NCBI GenBank assembly: GCA_022605955.1
Contig: JAKCOZ010000007.1
Location: 11,971,501 to 12,035,500 of the forward strand
Origin: Rallus limicola
Taxonomy: Eukaryota > Chordata > Aves > Gruiformes > Rallidae
DNA length: 64,000 nt
Reading direction: 5' to 3'
Positions 37,264 through 51,003 of the stretch are shown here, in pieces; within the stretch, counting starts at the first letter, position 1; every line of letters begins with the position of its first letter. A program made the position numbers and the translations under genes. A model generated the notes under the pieces. The model had not been told where the DNA came from, did no database searches, and saw only the letters and a list, made by a program, of their open reading frames with translations.

Positions 37264-38993
37264 CCAACTCTTCCTAGCACTGGGAATCCATCAGTCATCT
37301 GATGAAGGGTCCATTAAAGATCCTGCAATGCTCTATGAGCAAAGCTACTAAATAAGAGCAATAAATAGTGCATAATCACAGATGCAGAACTTGCTTCTGG
37401 ATCTCCCACTGAGCTTTGAGCACAGACAAGTGTCATGTTACTGTTCAGTAGTTACTACTCTTTGTGGTTTATCCTCATTGGACATTGCATTACTCTCTCA
37501 CCGCGAACTCCAGCTGATCAGCTGCTAAAGTTTATTCTTGATGCTTTGGTAGAATATGCTGTGTTGAAAACATCTTAGACATAACATATTACTGTTTTAT
37601 TGAACAGGTGTAACACTACTTCTTTTTCTTTTCTTTTTTTTTAGTACATAGCACTCAAACAACTACATATGATATGTTCTCTCTGCTTTTCCTGAAATGG
37701 ACCTGTATGGATTTTCTTGATGATGGTTGCGAACAGGTAAAAGCTTTTTAGAGCTTCCCAATACCCCAGTGAATGTAATAACCCATGTTTTTCTGTGCTT
37801 TTGAATGCTATTCCCCCTCCTCTGATGCAGGGGGTGAGGAAGAGAGAAATGGTAGAAAATGGTACTTCAGCACTATGAGGACTAGGTGCGACTTTCCTTG
37901 CACAGGCTTCCTTGCACCACTGTCAGGAAAGCAGCAAACACTTGTATCAAAACTGATGCTACTACAACATCAATTATTTCTTCCTTGTTTTCTAATCACC
38001 TGTGGCTTCAATTCTTGAATCTTACTTAATTTTCATCTCTCAGGGCTGAAATCCTGTGAGTTACTCTGAATTTCAAGCATTTTTACCTCACCATGACTGT
38101 ATTTGGAAGCCATGTTAGCTTGAAAAGGCAACATTTTAAAAGAATTTTGTTAAAAACCTACCAAGCCCAGAGGATGTTTAAGAAAGATTTGCAATATTGA
38201 TTTCAACTGGTATTAAAATAAATGGTATTGATATGACCTAAATACAGATTGAATTACCATGTCTGTACAAGGTTTTGTTGTGGTTTAACAATATGTTACT
38301 CAGCTAGTAAAAAAAAATATATATCATTTAGCTTCAATTTAGCAAGAAACATGGTTTAAAGATTTACATGCTTTCAAATTGAGATTAGGTGCCCAGATTC
38401 TTTACTGGTTTTCATCTCGCACTTTCCTCAGTCTATCAGCCAGCATACTCCTTAAATTGTCTGCTTTACAAATGAACATTGAGTAAATACTTCACTGGCA
38501 TGTTTTAGAAATAACTACAGACAAAGAGGCAATTTAGAAGGGAAGCCTTAATCAAAGAATTCTGGATAACATGGTAAGAAAGTTAAGAAAGTTAATGATT
38601 TTCCAAACAAACTATTTCATAAACCTCCATTATTGGAAAATTAATTCCTTTTTTAATCATTTCTGTTTCATGGAAATATGTTAAATTTTACAGAAAAAAA
38701 AATCAGCCAACAGAAAATACTGAATTGACTATTTCCATTAGAGAAAAAATATCTTAATAATTTATTTTTTCTAACACTTAATGAAGAATTAGCAGCGGAA
38801 CTCATCTTGCAGCACGTCTCATTCTTCTATAGTTCTAAGTTCTAAGATTATTTGGCTTTGTTTCAGTTTTATCTCTAGTTTCCTTTTCAAATCAGAAACT
38901 TATTTTTTATACACTTTAAATTAAGCTATTCTTCTTCTAAAGTATTTATCCATGAAGATTGAAACAAACAAACAGAGCCCCAGAATTAACATA
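37264..38993. other. AT-rich DNA with one exon-like segment
   Basis: No repeat recognised. The exon-like segment at 37645-37736 is listed separately. The remainder has only short open frames. Confidence 0.45.
37645..37736 (+). other. exon-like segment, not recognised
   Basis: A long pyrimidine tract (cttctttttcttttctttttt) ends in TAG, and 92 bases later comes a good donor (GAACAG|GTAAAAG). Two of the three frames contain stops. The third is open across the whole segment (after two bases completing a preceding codon) and reads through 'YDMFSLLFLKWTCMDFLDDG'. This fits a phase-1 to phase-0 internal exon. I do not recognise the protein and see no neighbouring exons, so chance is a serious alternative. 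Confidence 0.2.
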
Positions 38994-39430
38994 CAGTGAA
39001 TGCCCAACCAGGAAGCTGGGAGGAGAGACAGCCAGAACAGGTGACCCAAACTGGCCAAGAGAGTATTCCATGCCAATTACATCATGCTCAGCATAAAGGG
39101 GGGCTGGTTGGGGAAGAAGCACTCAGGTCCAGGACATGCAGTTTTGAGGACGGCCTAGTTTTGTGACAGCTCTGAGCTGTATGGTCTGAGTGGTGCAGTT
39201 CGGTGAGAGACTGCATTGTGTATCACCAGTTCTGTATATTTTGCTATAAAGTACTAATATTGTTATCTATCTCTCTCTCTGCTGTCCCAGTAAATTATCC
39301 TCATCCCAGCCCACGAGGTTTGGGTGTTGGTTTTCTTTACCTTCCCCTTCACCCCTGCAACCCCACCCTCACCCTCTTAGAGAGAGTGACTGCGTGGTGC
39401 TCAGCTTTCTGCTGGGCTGAAATCATGACA
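38994..39430 (+). mobile_element. 5'-truncated LTR, same lineage as the intact provirus
   Basis: It follows the intact LTR from its 'cagtcaatgcc' point to the end: 'acaggtgacccaaactggcc', 'tattccatgccaattac', a TATA-like 'cataaagggg', 'gtgcagttcggtgagagact', 'gcattgtgtatcac' and a final CATGACA. The promoter CRE is reduced to TTACATCA. The first 90 or so bases of the LTR are missing. This is the closest relative of the young provirus LTR in the window but is clearly diverged. The 133-codon frame crossing it is not a gene. Confidence 0.88.
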
Positions 39431-42400
39431 AGTGCTTACACTTCTAAGCCCCCCACTCTTTGGAAAGGAAATTCTTTTTCTGGTGAGGCTTCCCAAGCTC
39501 TTTATATGGTGATTGCAAATCCAGAAGATGATGATCCTTTAGGAAGTCCGTATGTTAGGACTGCTCCAAGGGGAAGTACAGATTGCCAGGAAGCTGCTTT
39601 GTGATGTAGGAGTCTTCAATCTTGGTTGTGTTCTTCAGTGTTGTATGGTAGAAAACCAGTTCCTTTAGAGTCTTGTGTTATAAAACAAGTTCATTATTAG
39701 AAGATAGTTGATATTTCCTTTCCTTAACCTCCAGCCCTGTCTGAACAAATAATTTAAATGCAAAAAGAATAATATATAACATTACTAGCAGAAGGTAGAA
39801 TTATATGTTATCCCCAATTTAGGGACAAGGTCATAAAGGCGGCCTATAACAAGGGAAGAGTACCTGCATTCCTGTAATGTAATGATATTTAATTGTTGGC
39901 CTTTAAAGTACACTGTCTGTTCCATCACTGTTTCTGTGGTTGAATCTGTTCTTTCCTAGTTGGAGAACAGAGGAGGGCAAGGGTACGTAAATGTAGAATG
40001 TCACTTAATCTTCCAAGAAATAGCAAGGCTGCAGGAGTGTGGAGTGCTGTTGTGAATATCACACCCCTTCAGTCAGAATAATACAGCGTGAAAGCAGTAA
40101 AGCCATTTTTACTGCATGGAGGCTGGGCAAGTAGGAAAAGATGATCTCACAGGGAAAATTACTATTCTGGAGGCAATTTCACTATGAGGAGGTAGCCACA
40201 TTCAGAAATGAATTATTGTCATCATGGTCAACATAAAATAATACCTAATTCAGAGTGCATTGCTGGCATTAATGACAATTTTGAGAATTTAAAGGTAATA
40301 CAGTCATAAATCCTATACAATGATCATTGCAGAATGGTCACCTACTGTCAGTGTAATGGCTGTTATCTAATCAGCTACATAATTTGTTTGAGTGTATCAG
40401 GCCATTCTAAATCCATTAGGTTTATTGCGGTTGCCATAAACTAATTAACCTGTAACTTTTCTCTTAACCTAGAAATTCAGAGTAAATTTTACAGTGTAGT
40501 ATAAATCTAGTACATTAAATAAGCATCTACTTGAAACAAAGTATCTAAAACCAGAATAACTGGAAATGGATACATTTTTGCTGCTGGAAATTACTACATC
40601 TTCTAGAGACAGGAACTGTACAGGACTGTTTCTGGACTTGGTGTAAATAGGAAAAGTAACTGAAACCTAGGTGTCTGGAAATTCTTAAACCAAGGAATTA
40701 CTTAGACAAGGGGATGCAGTTTGCATAAATACATTCCTTTTAGCTGAGAGCTAACCTGTGACTGGAATGCATCTCTTCTTTAATTGTATCTTCCTTTTCT
40801 GCATTCCCAAACATGATAATATTGGATGTTGATCCACCTAGTTCCCCAACATTTTGATTGGGGAATAGATGAGTATTTTCCCTAAAATCTTCCCTGTGGT
40901 CTCAGCTGGATGCAGCATTAAATAGAAATTTCCTTTCCTTATTAGCGTGTAACACTGTGCATTTAAACTGTTGTGTTCTAGCTGTAGACACATGCTACTA
41001 TGGATGAAGTGATTTTTTTTTCAAGAAACTTCCTTTTAGCAGTAAAGTAAAAACAGCAGGCCATCTCATCCTGGTAATTAAGGTTATCCTTGTATTTCCA
41101 CTGCTGAAGAGCTGCTACACATCTGAAAAACATCTTGAAAGTAAAGTTTTCTGTCCTCTTATTTTTTCAATATCATTTTCCCATTTTCTCCAGTATGTCC
41201 TATTTTCCAAGGGATACTCAGGCAACAGTTGCAGCTCACTTTCACAGACTGATATTAATTATAGTTGTGTCTAAACCTATTGGATATCTAAAAGAACAGA
41301 AATCTCTACAAATAAGGAAAAACACTCAACTGCAGCAGTGTAAAAAGACAAAGTTTGTGCTGCCGTACATTGGAAAGAAAAAAACTATTAAATACATAGA
41401 TGAAAGGAGTTGATGGTTATCACTTTTTCTTGCAGACACTTCTCAGATAAAAGGTTAATAACATTACATATCTTCTCTCCTTCCCTCTCCTAATGCAAGT
41501 TGATTGTGAAAGAGGTCAGGGGCCCTTTAAGTAGCTGTCCTGTTCTGATGTGGCTGGATAGAAACTAACTTGGTAATTCCTGTGAGCTTGATACTGATAG
41601 CAAATGAGCTCATGTCTTAGCTCATACTCATCAGTACCTGGGTCATGAAAAATCCTCAAAATTACAAACTTTCATATTATATCTCCCACCCAAAGATTCT
41701 GAACGGGTTCAGCAGTGTCTTGCTAAAGTACTGAGAATTAAGTTACCCTTAGATCCTTATAAATCATTGGCAAAGAAGTATAACTGGTACATATTGGCTT
41801 TTTATGTCATTTCAGGATGTCTGAATTGTGGGGTGGTTTTTTACTTTTTTTTTACTTCCATCCCCAGTGGATTCATTAGGCAAATTTATGTCATATAGAA
41901 CTGTATTGAATTTTTTATCTTGTGTCTACAATTCTTCATTGTTTGTATTAAAGGATTTGTTAAATTATCAACTTTGCTGTCCTCTTATTACACCTTATTT
42001 CATTGAACCAGAAAAAGTGAAATGAGAGCTCTGTTTTTTGATAGCACAGTAAATACCTCGCCTTAAAAAAGGCTGTAGAAAAAGTGTGCAAGAAATGAAA
42101 ATAGAAGTTGTTGGGGTTTTTTTGAACTACCCTGCAGTTTGCCTAAAAGAAAATGTCCATGTCTGTTCCTGTACAGTCAGAGGGGGGCAGAACCAATTAA
42201 AACTCTTAAAAGTGATATTCTGTATTACTGAATCAGTCTGAATGATACTGAGAGCAAAATCAGAATAAATACCAGTACTTCGGTGCAATTTATTCCTGTG
42301 CAATTTATGGTTAAATGTGCATAAACTGACAGACAAGGAAACAGGCTAATTTTTGAACTTGAGAGATGTGAGGCCCTTCATCTTTTGGCAGAAGCTTGGA

Positions 42401-44242
42401 GCTTGAAGATGTCCTTGACAGTAGCTTAGTCTGGCTGCCCTTTGTAAGGAACTGAATGAATCACTTGTTGAGGCTTAAAATTATTCTTTATAGTAGTTTA
42501 AAATAACCAAAAAACCTTGCCTATTTATGAAACCTGTATGCCCACAAAATGAAAGGTAAAAGCTGCTCAATGAGAGGCGACTCAGTGTACTTAAACTGGT
42601 TCTCTAGTATATATCCTTCATGTTAGGCTAAAAAGAAATTCAGGACCAAGAATGTGACTAGGAGCCATCTGCTCCTATTTGAAATGTCTGCAATAAACTG
42701 ACCATATAAGCCACCTTTATACTCAGTAGAACAAAATGAGCACCCTAAGAGAGCTATTATTCCTGAAAGATTTTATATGTTACTCTCAGGATGAATGAAC
42801 CTCTTCCTGTGAGTTTCTCTAATTTCCCTGATGAGACCAGTGTGGCTCTAATCAGCACATACAACCTTTCTCCACATGTTGCCTGTGTAGGACACACTGT
42901 GATTAGACTGTGTCGAACACTTGGAGCATGCACTCAGAGCATGGCAGAGTGAACTCTGAGAGGACGTTTGTGATAGTGGATGAGGAGGCTGAGCAGTAAG
43001 GGTACTGCATCAGCCTGCACTGCCCCATCAAAGAACATGGTTTTTTCAAAAATTAATCAAGAAAAAAAAAATCCCCAAACTTTCTTCCCATTTTCTAAAA
43101 TAACAGAAAGATACTAATACATTTTAAGGCAGAATGAAAGTACTAAGTAGTTTGAAGGGTCAGTAGTGGATATCTTAAGCTTATAAAAAAATTAGTGTTT
43201 AAAGATTACTTTGAATAACTTAAGATGGAACTGTGAATTTGAATACATTGTTTATAGGACAAATCTAGTTCTGTATTCATGTTTGTTTGGGTTTTTTTCT
43301 CATATGTCAGTGAATTCAACAGCTAAGTCATAAAGAGTTTTATCGTGTCTTCTCTCATTCTTTCCTCTGGCAAGTATTTTTCCATGTATTAAATCATTTA
43401 GATAAAATAAATGGGAGAAAGAAGGATCCTGTATTCTGCTTGCTCGTAAATGTAAATGGATAAAAATTACCTTTGTTAATTATTTATACTGAATGTAATG
43501 TTGTGAAGAGAAGAGATTGAGAGCATTCGTACAGGCTCCAGAGTTTCCAGTATGACTATAATACTCATGAGACATATTCACATAAAAAAAAAGAAAAATT
43601 AACACAAATTTTCTATCTTCTTTTCATGTACTCTTGTACTCTTACCTTTCAAATGAAAAGGAGGGACAGCATTCCAAGCTTGGGAGAATTTTTCCTAACA
43701 AAACCTATTTGGTAAATATTGTCCCCATTGACAATCTTGTGATCAGAAATGCCATGTTTTACCACAAAGCTATTATTTATCTTCTTTGAAATTAACCTAC
43801 CTGTAATAATAAGTCTTGTAAGTAGTACTGTGCCACTCAAAGAGAATTTGATTGTAGTGAAATTGGTCATAAATAAAAGTAGACATTGAACAGTATAATT
43901 GTTATCCAAAATATGTAGTATGCATGATATATATATAAAAAAACCCACATAACCAAACCAATCTTAGCTGCAATAAATATTATTTAAGAGTACTGGTTTA
44001 GATTTAAGTATTAAGATATTAGTAAGTTATTCAAGAAGTTTTATTATAACATATGTCTAAAGGCATATTTAAATTGAATTTTATTACTGTAATAAAACCT
44101 TATGTAAAAGAAATATACACAGGACATAAGCAGGATTTTGCCTATTAGGCGAGCATATGATAACAACATACATAAAGTTTCAATTGCTCATCTAAGCTTA
44201 GCATCAGCAAAGTGCATCCATGTTAGACTGTCAGATCTTTTA
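39431..44242. other. AT-rich single-copy DNA, no gene seen
   Basis: A 4.8-kb stretch with short open frames (92 codons at most) lacking recognisable features. No repeat family recognised. Confidence 0.5.
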
Positions 44243-45338
44243 TAGAATCACAGAATCACTAGATTGGAAAAGATCTTTGTTGTAGTTTTGCATGGCTGGG
44301 TTCTGGTGGAGAAGGGTGGGGCTGCCAGGGTGGCTTCTGCAAGAAGCAGTTAGAAACTCTCTGCAGGCCCCAGAGAGTAAACACCAGACGGCTCAAGGCT
44401 GGAGTCACTGTTGGCCAAGTCCGACCCCATCAGCGATGGTCACAGCACCTTTGGGAATCATATTTAGGATGAAAAAAACCCACAAGCAGCCTCTTTTGTC
44501 ACCAGAGAAGATCTAAGAAATAGTGCGGACACCAAGGCCAGTGAATGAGAGTGGGGGAGGCACCACAGGTGCCAGAGAGAAAGATGCCCCTGCAGCCCGT
44601 GGAGAAACCATGGTGGAGTGTGTGTCTCTCCACAGGCCCTGGAAAAAGCCAAGAGCCCATCTGTGGCCCGTGAAGGACTGTCTCCTGTGGGTGGGACCCT
44701 ATGCTGGAGCAGGGGAAGAGTGTGAGGAATATGTGTCATTCCCCCCACACCCCAACTAAGAAGGAAAACAACTCTTGAGGAACTGACCGGAATCCCCATT
44801 CCCATATTCCCTGCCCCTCCCCATGCCACTATGGGGTGGTGGAAGAAGGGAGAGAAATCATGACTTGTTTTAATCATGTTTTAAGATCTGGTCACACTTC
44901 TCATTATCCAACTCTGGTGTCACTGGGTGTGTAGTGTCCTGTAATAAATTAGAGAGTTTTCTTTCCTTTATTCTGTGTTGAGTCTGTTTTGCCCATAAAG
45001 CTAATTGCGGAATGATCTCCCTGTCCTTATTTCGACTCCTAAGCCTCTCAACACACATTTTCTCCCCTGTCCAGCTGAAAAGGGTAGTGATAGAGTGGCT
45101 TTGGTGGGTTTCTGGCCTCCAGCCATGGATAAACCACCACAGTCATTGAGTCCAACAATAGCTGTTCACTACTAAACCATATCCCTAAGCACCTCTTGTC
45201 TACCCATCTTTAAATACACCTGTGATGGTGAATCAACTGCCTCACTGGGCATCCTGTTCCAATGCCTGATAACCCTTTCAGTGAAGAACTTTTTCCTAAT
45301 GTTTAATATGAACCTGCCCTGGCACAGCTTGAGGCCAT
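44243..45338 (-). repeat. CR1 LINE fragment split by an LTR insertion
   Basis: A minus-strand CR1 in two parts: 44243-44280 (inverted tail and start of 3' UTR, 'tagaatcacagaatcact') and 45142-45338 ('gtcattgagtccaac' through 'cttgaggccat'). The two halves join in the normal CR1 order once the LTR at 44281-45141 is removed, so the CR1 is the older insertion. Confidence 0.88.
44281..45141 (+). mobile_element. solo LTR of a second ERV family, nested in CR1
   Basis: An 861-bp unit starting TGTAGTTTTGCATGG and ending AAACCACCACA, interrupting a CR1. It holds a polyadenylation signal (AATAAA near 44943) followed by a T-rich R/U5 segment. Its last 175 bases recur at 10964-11140, confirming it as a repeat family. 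It is unlike the ERV-L LTRs elsewhere in the window. No clear target duplication is visible (left flank ...gatctttgt, right flank gtcattgag...), so the class cannot be settled. Open frames of 137, 78 and 74 codons within it are not genes. Confidence 0.8.
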
Positions 45339-45537
45339 AATGATATTTCTTGGCTAAAACCTTGAATTAATAGTGTTGCTTTTAAGCAAACTGTACAGTA
45401 CTGCACTTGCATAATATTTTTTATTGATGTAAATGGGAATCTTTGTAGGCGCCTTCCACTAATATGGAAATTTGGGAACAATCTATTCCAGAATTCTGTT
45501 CTTCAAAATTTTAAGATGTTGTCTGCATGATCTAAGC

Positions 45538-45845
45538 CAGGGCCACAATGATGATCAGAGGGCTGGAGCACCTCTCCTATGAAGACAGGGTTAGAGTTGG
45601 GCTTGTTCAGCCTGGAGAAGAAAACATTTTGGGGAGACTTAGGGAATGTAGTGATAGGATAAGGGTTAATGGGTTTAAACAGAAAGAGTGTAGATTTAGA
45701 TTAGATATTAAAAGATTTTAATTATGAGGGTTGTGAGACACTGGTACAGGTTGCCCAGAGAAGCTGTGGCTGTCCCCTCCCTGGCAGTGTTCAAGGCCAG
45801 GTTGGATGGACGTTTGGGCAACCTGATCTAGCGGATGGTGTCCCT
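45538..45845 (+). repeat. CR1 LINE 3' fragment
   Basis: Plus-strand CR1 from 'gatcagagggctggagcacc' through 'ttgttcagcctggagaag' to 'ttcaaggccaggttggatgg', ending within the 3' UTR without a clear tail. It has an internal deletion and several disruptions. Confidence 0.9.
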
Positions 45846-48486
45846 ATACAAGTTTTTGTAAAATCACATGGGGAATTTAGAATTTTGGGATTTATAATGT
45901 GTTATTTATGTTATTTTTTGGGTCATGAATAAAAAGAGGAGTGGAAGGGACATAGAATCAAATCTGTTTATCTGTTTCAATTTTCCATCCTAGAAAAATA
46001 TTACTAGTGATCAGCAGTTGCCAAGGATGTGACATTAAGTACTATTTGATGAAATATCCTCTGATCATTCACAAATCATTCAGCTCAGATCTTCAGTATG
46101 AATATATGTGTGTCAGTTCATTTGTAAATTGAGGATGTTGGTACTGCCTTGCAATTCGAGTGAAGCTAACATAAATATAATAACTGTGTCAGAAGATGTT
46201 AGCCATTTCAATAATTTCGTTCCTATTTGGAGCCAAGGGCATATATATGATATTGTAGATATAATGAATCATGTTAGATATGATTACAATAATGTTATAA
46301 CTTATAATTTTTTCATTCAATATTGTTGCACTGATTCCAGCTGTCCCCTACATATGTAAGGTTTAAAGGCCCTTCTCAAAAAAATCCTTTTTCTGTCAAT
46401 GCACCCAGCAGTTGGGCAATAGTTTTGGTTGTTGGGGTTTTTTTTTGAATACTGATCAGAGTAGTTCACTGAAGGTTAAAGAAGAATGAGATCCTGAAAA
46501 TTGCATTCCATTAATTCATTGGCACCATAACTCTAAAAAGAAGATCATCAAATACTTGCATATTTTTTTATACCATAAATATATAAGGTGATCATAAAAA
46601 TAAAATTTATGGTCAAATAACATTATGAAGATATTATTTTGCAACTAGAGTAAAGAATATTTGAAGGCTAGATTATTACAATTGTCTCCATACTTTCTCT
46701 TTGTTTGGTCATAAGTCTGCTGCTGTCATCCAAGTTTTGTATGCCTTTCTTGGTATAAACAAAATTCATCACATTATGACAGCAGTTGTAAACACATTTG
46801 ACCATATATTATTATTGCTTAAGGAAGTATATTTGCTGTTTCCATTAGACTTTTTTTTCATGTTTCAAAAGTATCATGTTTATTTATATACAATTTTGGC
46901 ATCAGAAACTATTCTTAAGTTCTGACTCCCTTCTTGTTTTTAATATGACTTTGTGTTCATAATTTACTTGAGTAAAACAAAATTCCCTGGATGTCAGTAA
47001 TGGGCTATCTCAACTGTTAATATAAAATACAAAGAACCCTCAAAGTTTAGCTGTGGAAGCTGTTTTGTAGCCTGTGTGAATGATAATAGCTCCATTTTCA
47101 GTCACATGTCTAATCTATTGTACTTATTCATAATGAATTTAATCTTTAACAGCTGACAATTCAAGTTATTTATAGCAGGTAAAATAGTGCATTTTCCACA
47201 ATGTAATTTTTAGTTCCTAATATCAACATCACTACTTCCCCTTTTAAAAAGCAAGTTATTTTGGAACAAAATTATATGAGATGACTCATTGCTAAATTTT
47301 ATCTTCTGTGAGGTGGAGTGCTTTCAAAAAAAGTAGCTGAGAAGGTGTAATTACACACACTTTATTTTTATCCCATTTTCTCCTCATTTCTTTGCCCACA
47401 CTTCTCTGCTCTGCATAAGCACTGTCACTTTTACATCATAAAGCACAGTAGAATTACTAAGGGTTACATTGTGCTACCTTTTTACTTTGTTAGAAATAAT
47501 TTATAACTTCAATCTCTTCTTAGACTATTTAACATTGAGACTTAGAAAAAAAACTTTTAAACAAAAGGTCTGTGGGCACTATGGGTGAATACTACATTCC
47601 ATTGCCCAAATGTTCACTTTGTATACACTTCTTTAATACAACTAATGCCCCTGGTCTTGAGCTGTATTTATATTGTCTGGTCTAACATGTTTGAGACATT
47701 CTAAAAAAAGAGTTATTAAGACTTGCTTAAAAAATATTATATGGTAAGTCTTCATATTTAAAGATAAGTCCAGGTTTGGGTGGACATCAAATGTTCTTTT
47801 GATGGTTTATAATTTCTTTCATATGCATCTTCTTGTCGTTCATCTTTTGCCTTCTGTTTTCACTAATTTGAAGAGCTCTAATGGTCTTCAAAGTCTTCTA
47901 AAAGCCTACCTCTGTGCATAGGTAGACATGCAAAAATGCAAAATTTCAACCTAAATATGAATAAACCTGGCTGATGGAAATGTTTACTGCTGACCTGTAT
48001 GATTATAAACTGATCTAAGCTTAGCTGCATCTTACAGAAACACTAACATTGTCAAAAGAGATGATTTCCCTAGATGGACCCTCTAGTAAAACCTTACCAA
48101 CCACTATTATCTATCAGTAATAACACAGGGAATATTTGCAGGTCCTCAGTTCATAAATTTTTATCTTCCTCCAAAGATCTACCTCTAGCAAAAAGAAAAA
48201 CAGTGATGATTTAATGACTCAGCCCTGTCTGGATTTTGACTTTTTTTAAGGCTGGGCCATGCAATAATTGCAATAAAGCAACTTTGGAACTTTCTGCTGT
48301 TTCTGCTTTTCTTGACCTTTTGTTTTTGTAAATAATGATACTTGTATTGATAAAGTTGTGCCTTTAATATTGCATTTTTTATGATACAGATGATTCCTAA
48401 CCATTATGAATAAAGAGTTGATTTTTTTGGTCACCTTTCAGTTATCCCCAAGTATAATTTTAGTAAATTATTTTGTATCTCTAGGA
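45846..48486. other. AT-rich single-copy DNA, no gene seen
   Basis: A 2.6-kb AT-rich stretch with short frames only (83 codons at most). Nothing recognised. Confidence 0.5.
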
Positions 48487-49549
48487 GAAGTTCTCAAATC
48501 AGGTGATACCCAAAACCTCTCTAGTGATCTTCAAGTGATCTTTGACACAGTTTCTCACAGCATTCTGCTTGAGAAACTGGCTACCGCTAGCCTGGACAAA
48601 TGCAGCCTCTGCTGGGTTAAAAACTTTCTGGATGGCCAGGCCCAAAGAGTGGTGGCAAATGGAGCTAAATCCAGCTGGAGGCTGGTGTTCCCCAGGGCTC
48701 AGTCCTGGGTCCTGTTGTGTTCAACATCTTTATCAATGACCTGGATGAAGGGATTGAATGTTCCCTCAGTAAATTTGCAGATGACACAAAGCTGGGAGGA
48801 AGTATTGATCTGCCTGAGGGTAGGATCTGGACAGTCTGGATGGATGGGCTGAGATCAACAGGATGAGCTTTCAACAAGGCCAAGTGCAGAGCTCTGCACT
48901 TGGGACATAAAAACCCCATGCAGGCTTGGGGAATAGTGGCTAGAAAGCTGCCTGGCAGAGAAGGACCTGGGGTTGTTGGTTGTCTGCAGACTGAATATGA
49001 GCCAGCAGTGTGCCCAGGTGGCCAAGGAGGCTAATGGCATCTTGGCTTCTATCAGCAATAGCATGGCCAGCGGGTCCAGGGAAGTGATTGTGCCCCTGTA
49101 CTCAACATTGGTGAGGCTGCACCTCAACTACTGTGTCCAGTTCTGAGCCCATTGGTACAAGAAAGACATTGAGGTCCTGGAGTGTGTCCAGAGAATGGCA
49201 ACCAGGCTGGTGAAGGGGCTGCAGAGCAAACCTTGTGAGAAGCGGCTGAGGCAAGTGAGGTTGTTCTCTTCACCCAAGGGGCAGGTGATAGAATGAGGGG
49301 GAATGGACTCAACCTGTGCCAGGGCAGGTTCAGATTAGGAATTAGGAAAAAATTCTTCACCGAAAGGATTATTGGGCATTGGAAGAGGCTGCCCAGGGAG
49401 GTGGTTGAGTCACTGACCCTGGATGTATTTTAAAGACAGGCAGATGAGGTTCTTAGTGATATGGTTTAGTATAGGACAGGACTGGTTGGACTTGATGATC
49501 TCAAAGGTCTTTCCAACCCAGTGATTCTGTGATTCTCTGTGATTCTGTA
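48487..49549 (+). repeat. CR1 LINE fragment with RT catalytic region
   Basis: The longest CR1 of the window, reaching upstream into the catalytic part of the reverse transcriptase. The open frame at 48406-48852 covers 'QVIFDTVSHSILLEKL' and '[20 protein letters not shown]'; after a frameshift the next frame carries the FADDTKL motif (48772-48792), whose aspartates form the RT active site in this family. It continues to the usual ORF2 end and a tail of three near-octamers (GTGATTCTGTGATTCTCTGTGATTCTGT). Multiple frameshifts, and a TGA near 49144, make it inactive. Confidence 0.93.
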
Positions 49550-51003
49550 ATGGTTTGTGCTTTTATCTGATAGCTAGTTAAATACTTCTGCTGAAATAGT
49601 TAACAGGACTGCATCTATATCACCACCCTTCAAGAAATAGTATCTTTGCTCTTACATACACTTCCACAACTGTAGCAAGTAAATCCTGACATTTCTCTAC
49701 ATCCTATGTTGCTGATGAAGTGTGCACATCTGCTCTTTCTATTGTACTTGCTAAATACCACATTATCTTTTCTTACTTGGAACAGATCTACTCACAATTA
49801 TTCTCGCTGGTGGTACAGCAGAGTTAGACTACTGAAACCCATTTGACTGTGGGCCCTGTTTTGACACTGATTGAAAAAAATCAGCGTTTTCAGAGTGATA
49901 ATGTGATTTCTATTCAATCTCATCCTGGAGAAAACACACTATGTTATTCCAAACTGTTCCTTATTTGTTTCAGATAAGCTACCTGTGATTTCAGCAGTGT
50001 GGAAAACCTCATATAATGTCATTCATTTCAACAGTGTTTTCAAATAAACACTATCCAACTAAAGTCCTTGCTGTTTTGTTGTTAGCTCTTGTCTGAAACT
50101 TGATGATTGTTTTAAGTGTGGGTGAAGCTTTTGAAGGTGACAGATGCTAAATGTGCTAGTGTTCTTTCTATGTTCCATGTTTTTGGCTGCTTATCAATCA
50201 GAATCAGTTCATTCAAAATCCTGGTTCTTGTGGAGAAAGCATTAAACGGTTGGAGGTGTGATTTTTTTTCTTTTATTAGAAATACTGTTTTTCCATAAAT
50301 GTACATGACTTTGGGCTGACAGTACTTGATGAAATGTTAATGTGGCAAGCATGCATCTGGATCCCCCTAAAGGCCACAAAACTTGGTATGCCTTAATTAT
50401 TGCTCTGCTTATTGAAAAACATGCTTCTATCTTCACACAAATTTCTTGTTTAAATGTTCATGACTTGTGTTGCATACCAAATTGTTGCATATCAAAACCA
50501 CTAATTCCTGACCATTCTGAACAGCATCACTGTGCAGATCATTCTTAAAGGAATATATTCTCTGTCTCTGATGCTTTTCAGAAAGGTATAATCAGCAATG
50601 GGAATCAAGTTCATGATTCTCAGAATAGTCATTCTCAGAGATTGCTCTCTGACTCACAAGTAACTTCACAACCCTCTTTGTGGATGTGTGTAGAGTGGAA
50701 TACTTTGTAAAACCACCATTAGACACAAAGGCTGAGAAGGGAAATCAGACATCTAAATTCTTTTTCACTGAGGGGGCTATAGAATATGGAGAACGAAAAG
50801 AAGACCTAGAGAGTTCAATAAACTCTTTCCTTGAAGCTCTGATACCCTGATTTCTTGAGTGCAGTTCATTACTGTTTCCATCTTGCAAGACATCACAAGA
50901 TCATGTAAATAGTAGAGTTATCATCAGTTTTCTTGAGTAACTGGCTGGAAGGTGGTAATACTACTACAAAAGTCACAAAACCCAGGAAAAAATACTTATA
51001 TCC
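49550..51003. other. AT-rich single-copy DNA, no gene seen
   Basis: Short open frames only; no repeat recognised. Confidence 0.5.

Noticed and set aside
39203..39604. 133-codon plus-strand frame
   Set aside because: Its first half is the R/U5 part of a truncated LTR; the rest is flanking DNA.
44464..44877. 137-codon minus-strand frame
   Set aside because: It lies wholly inside the nested solo LTR, antisense, with no family resemblance.
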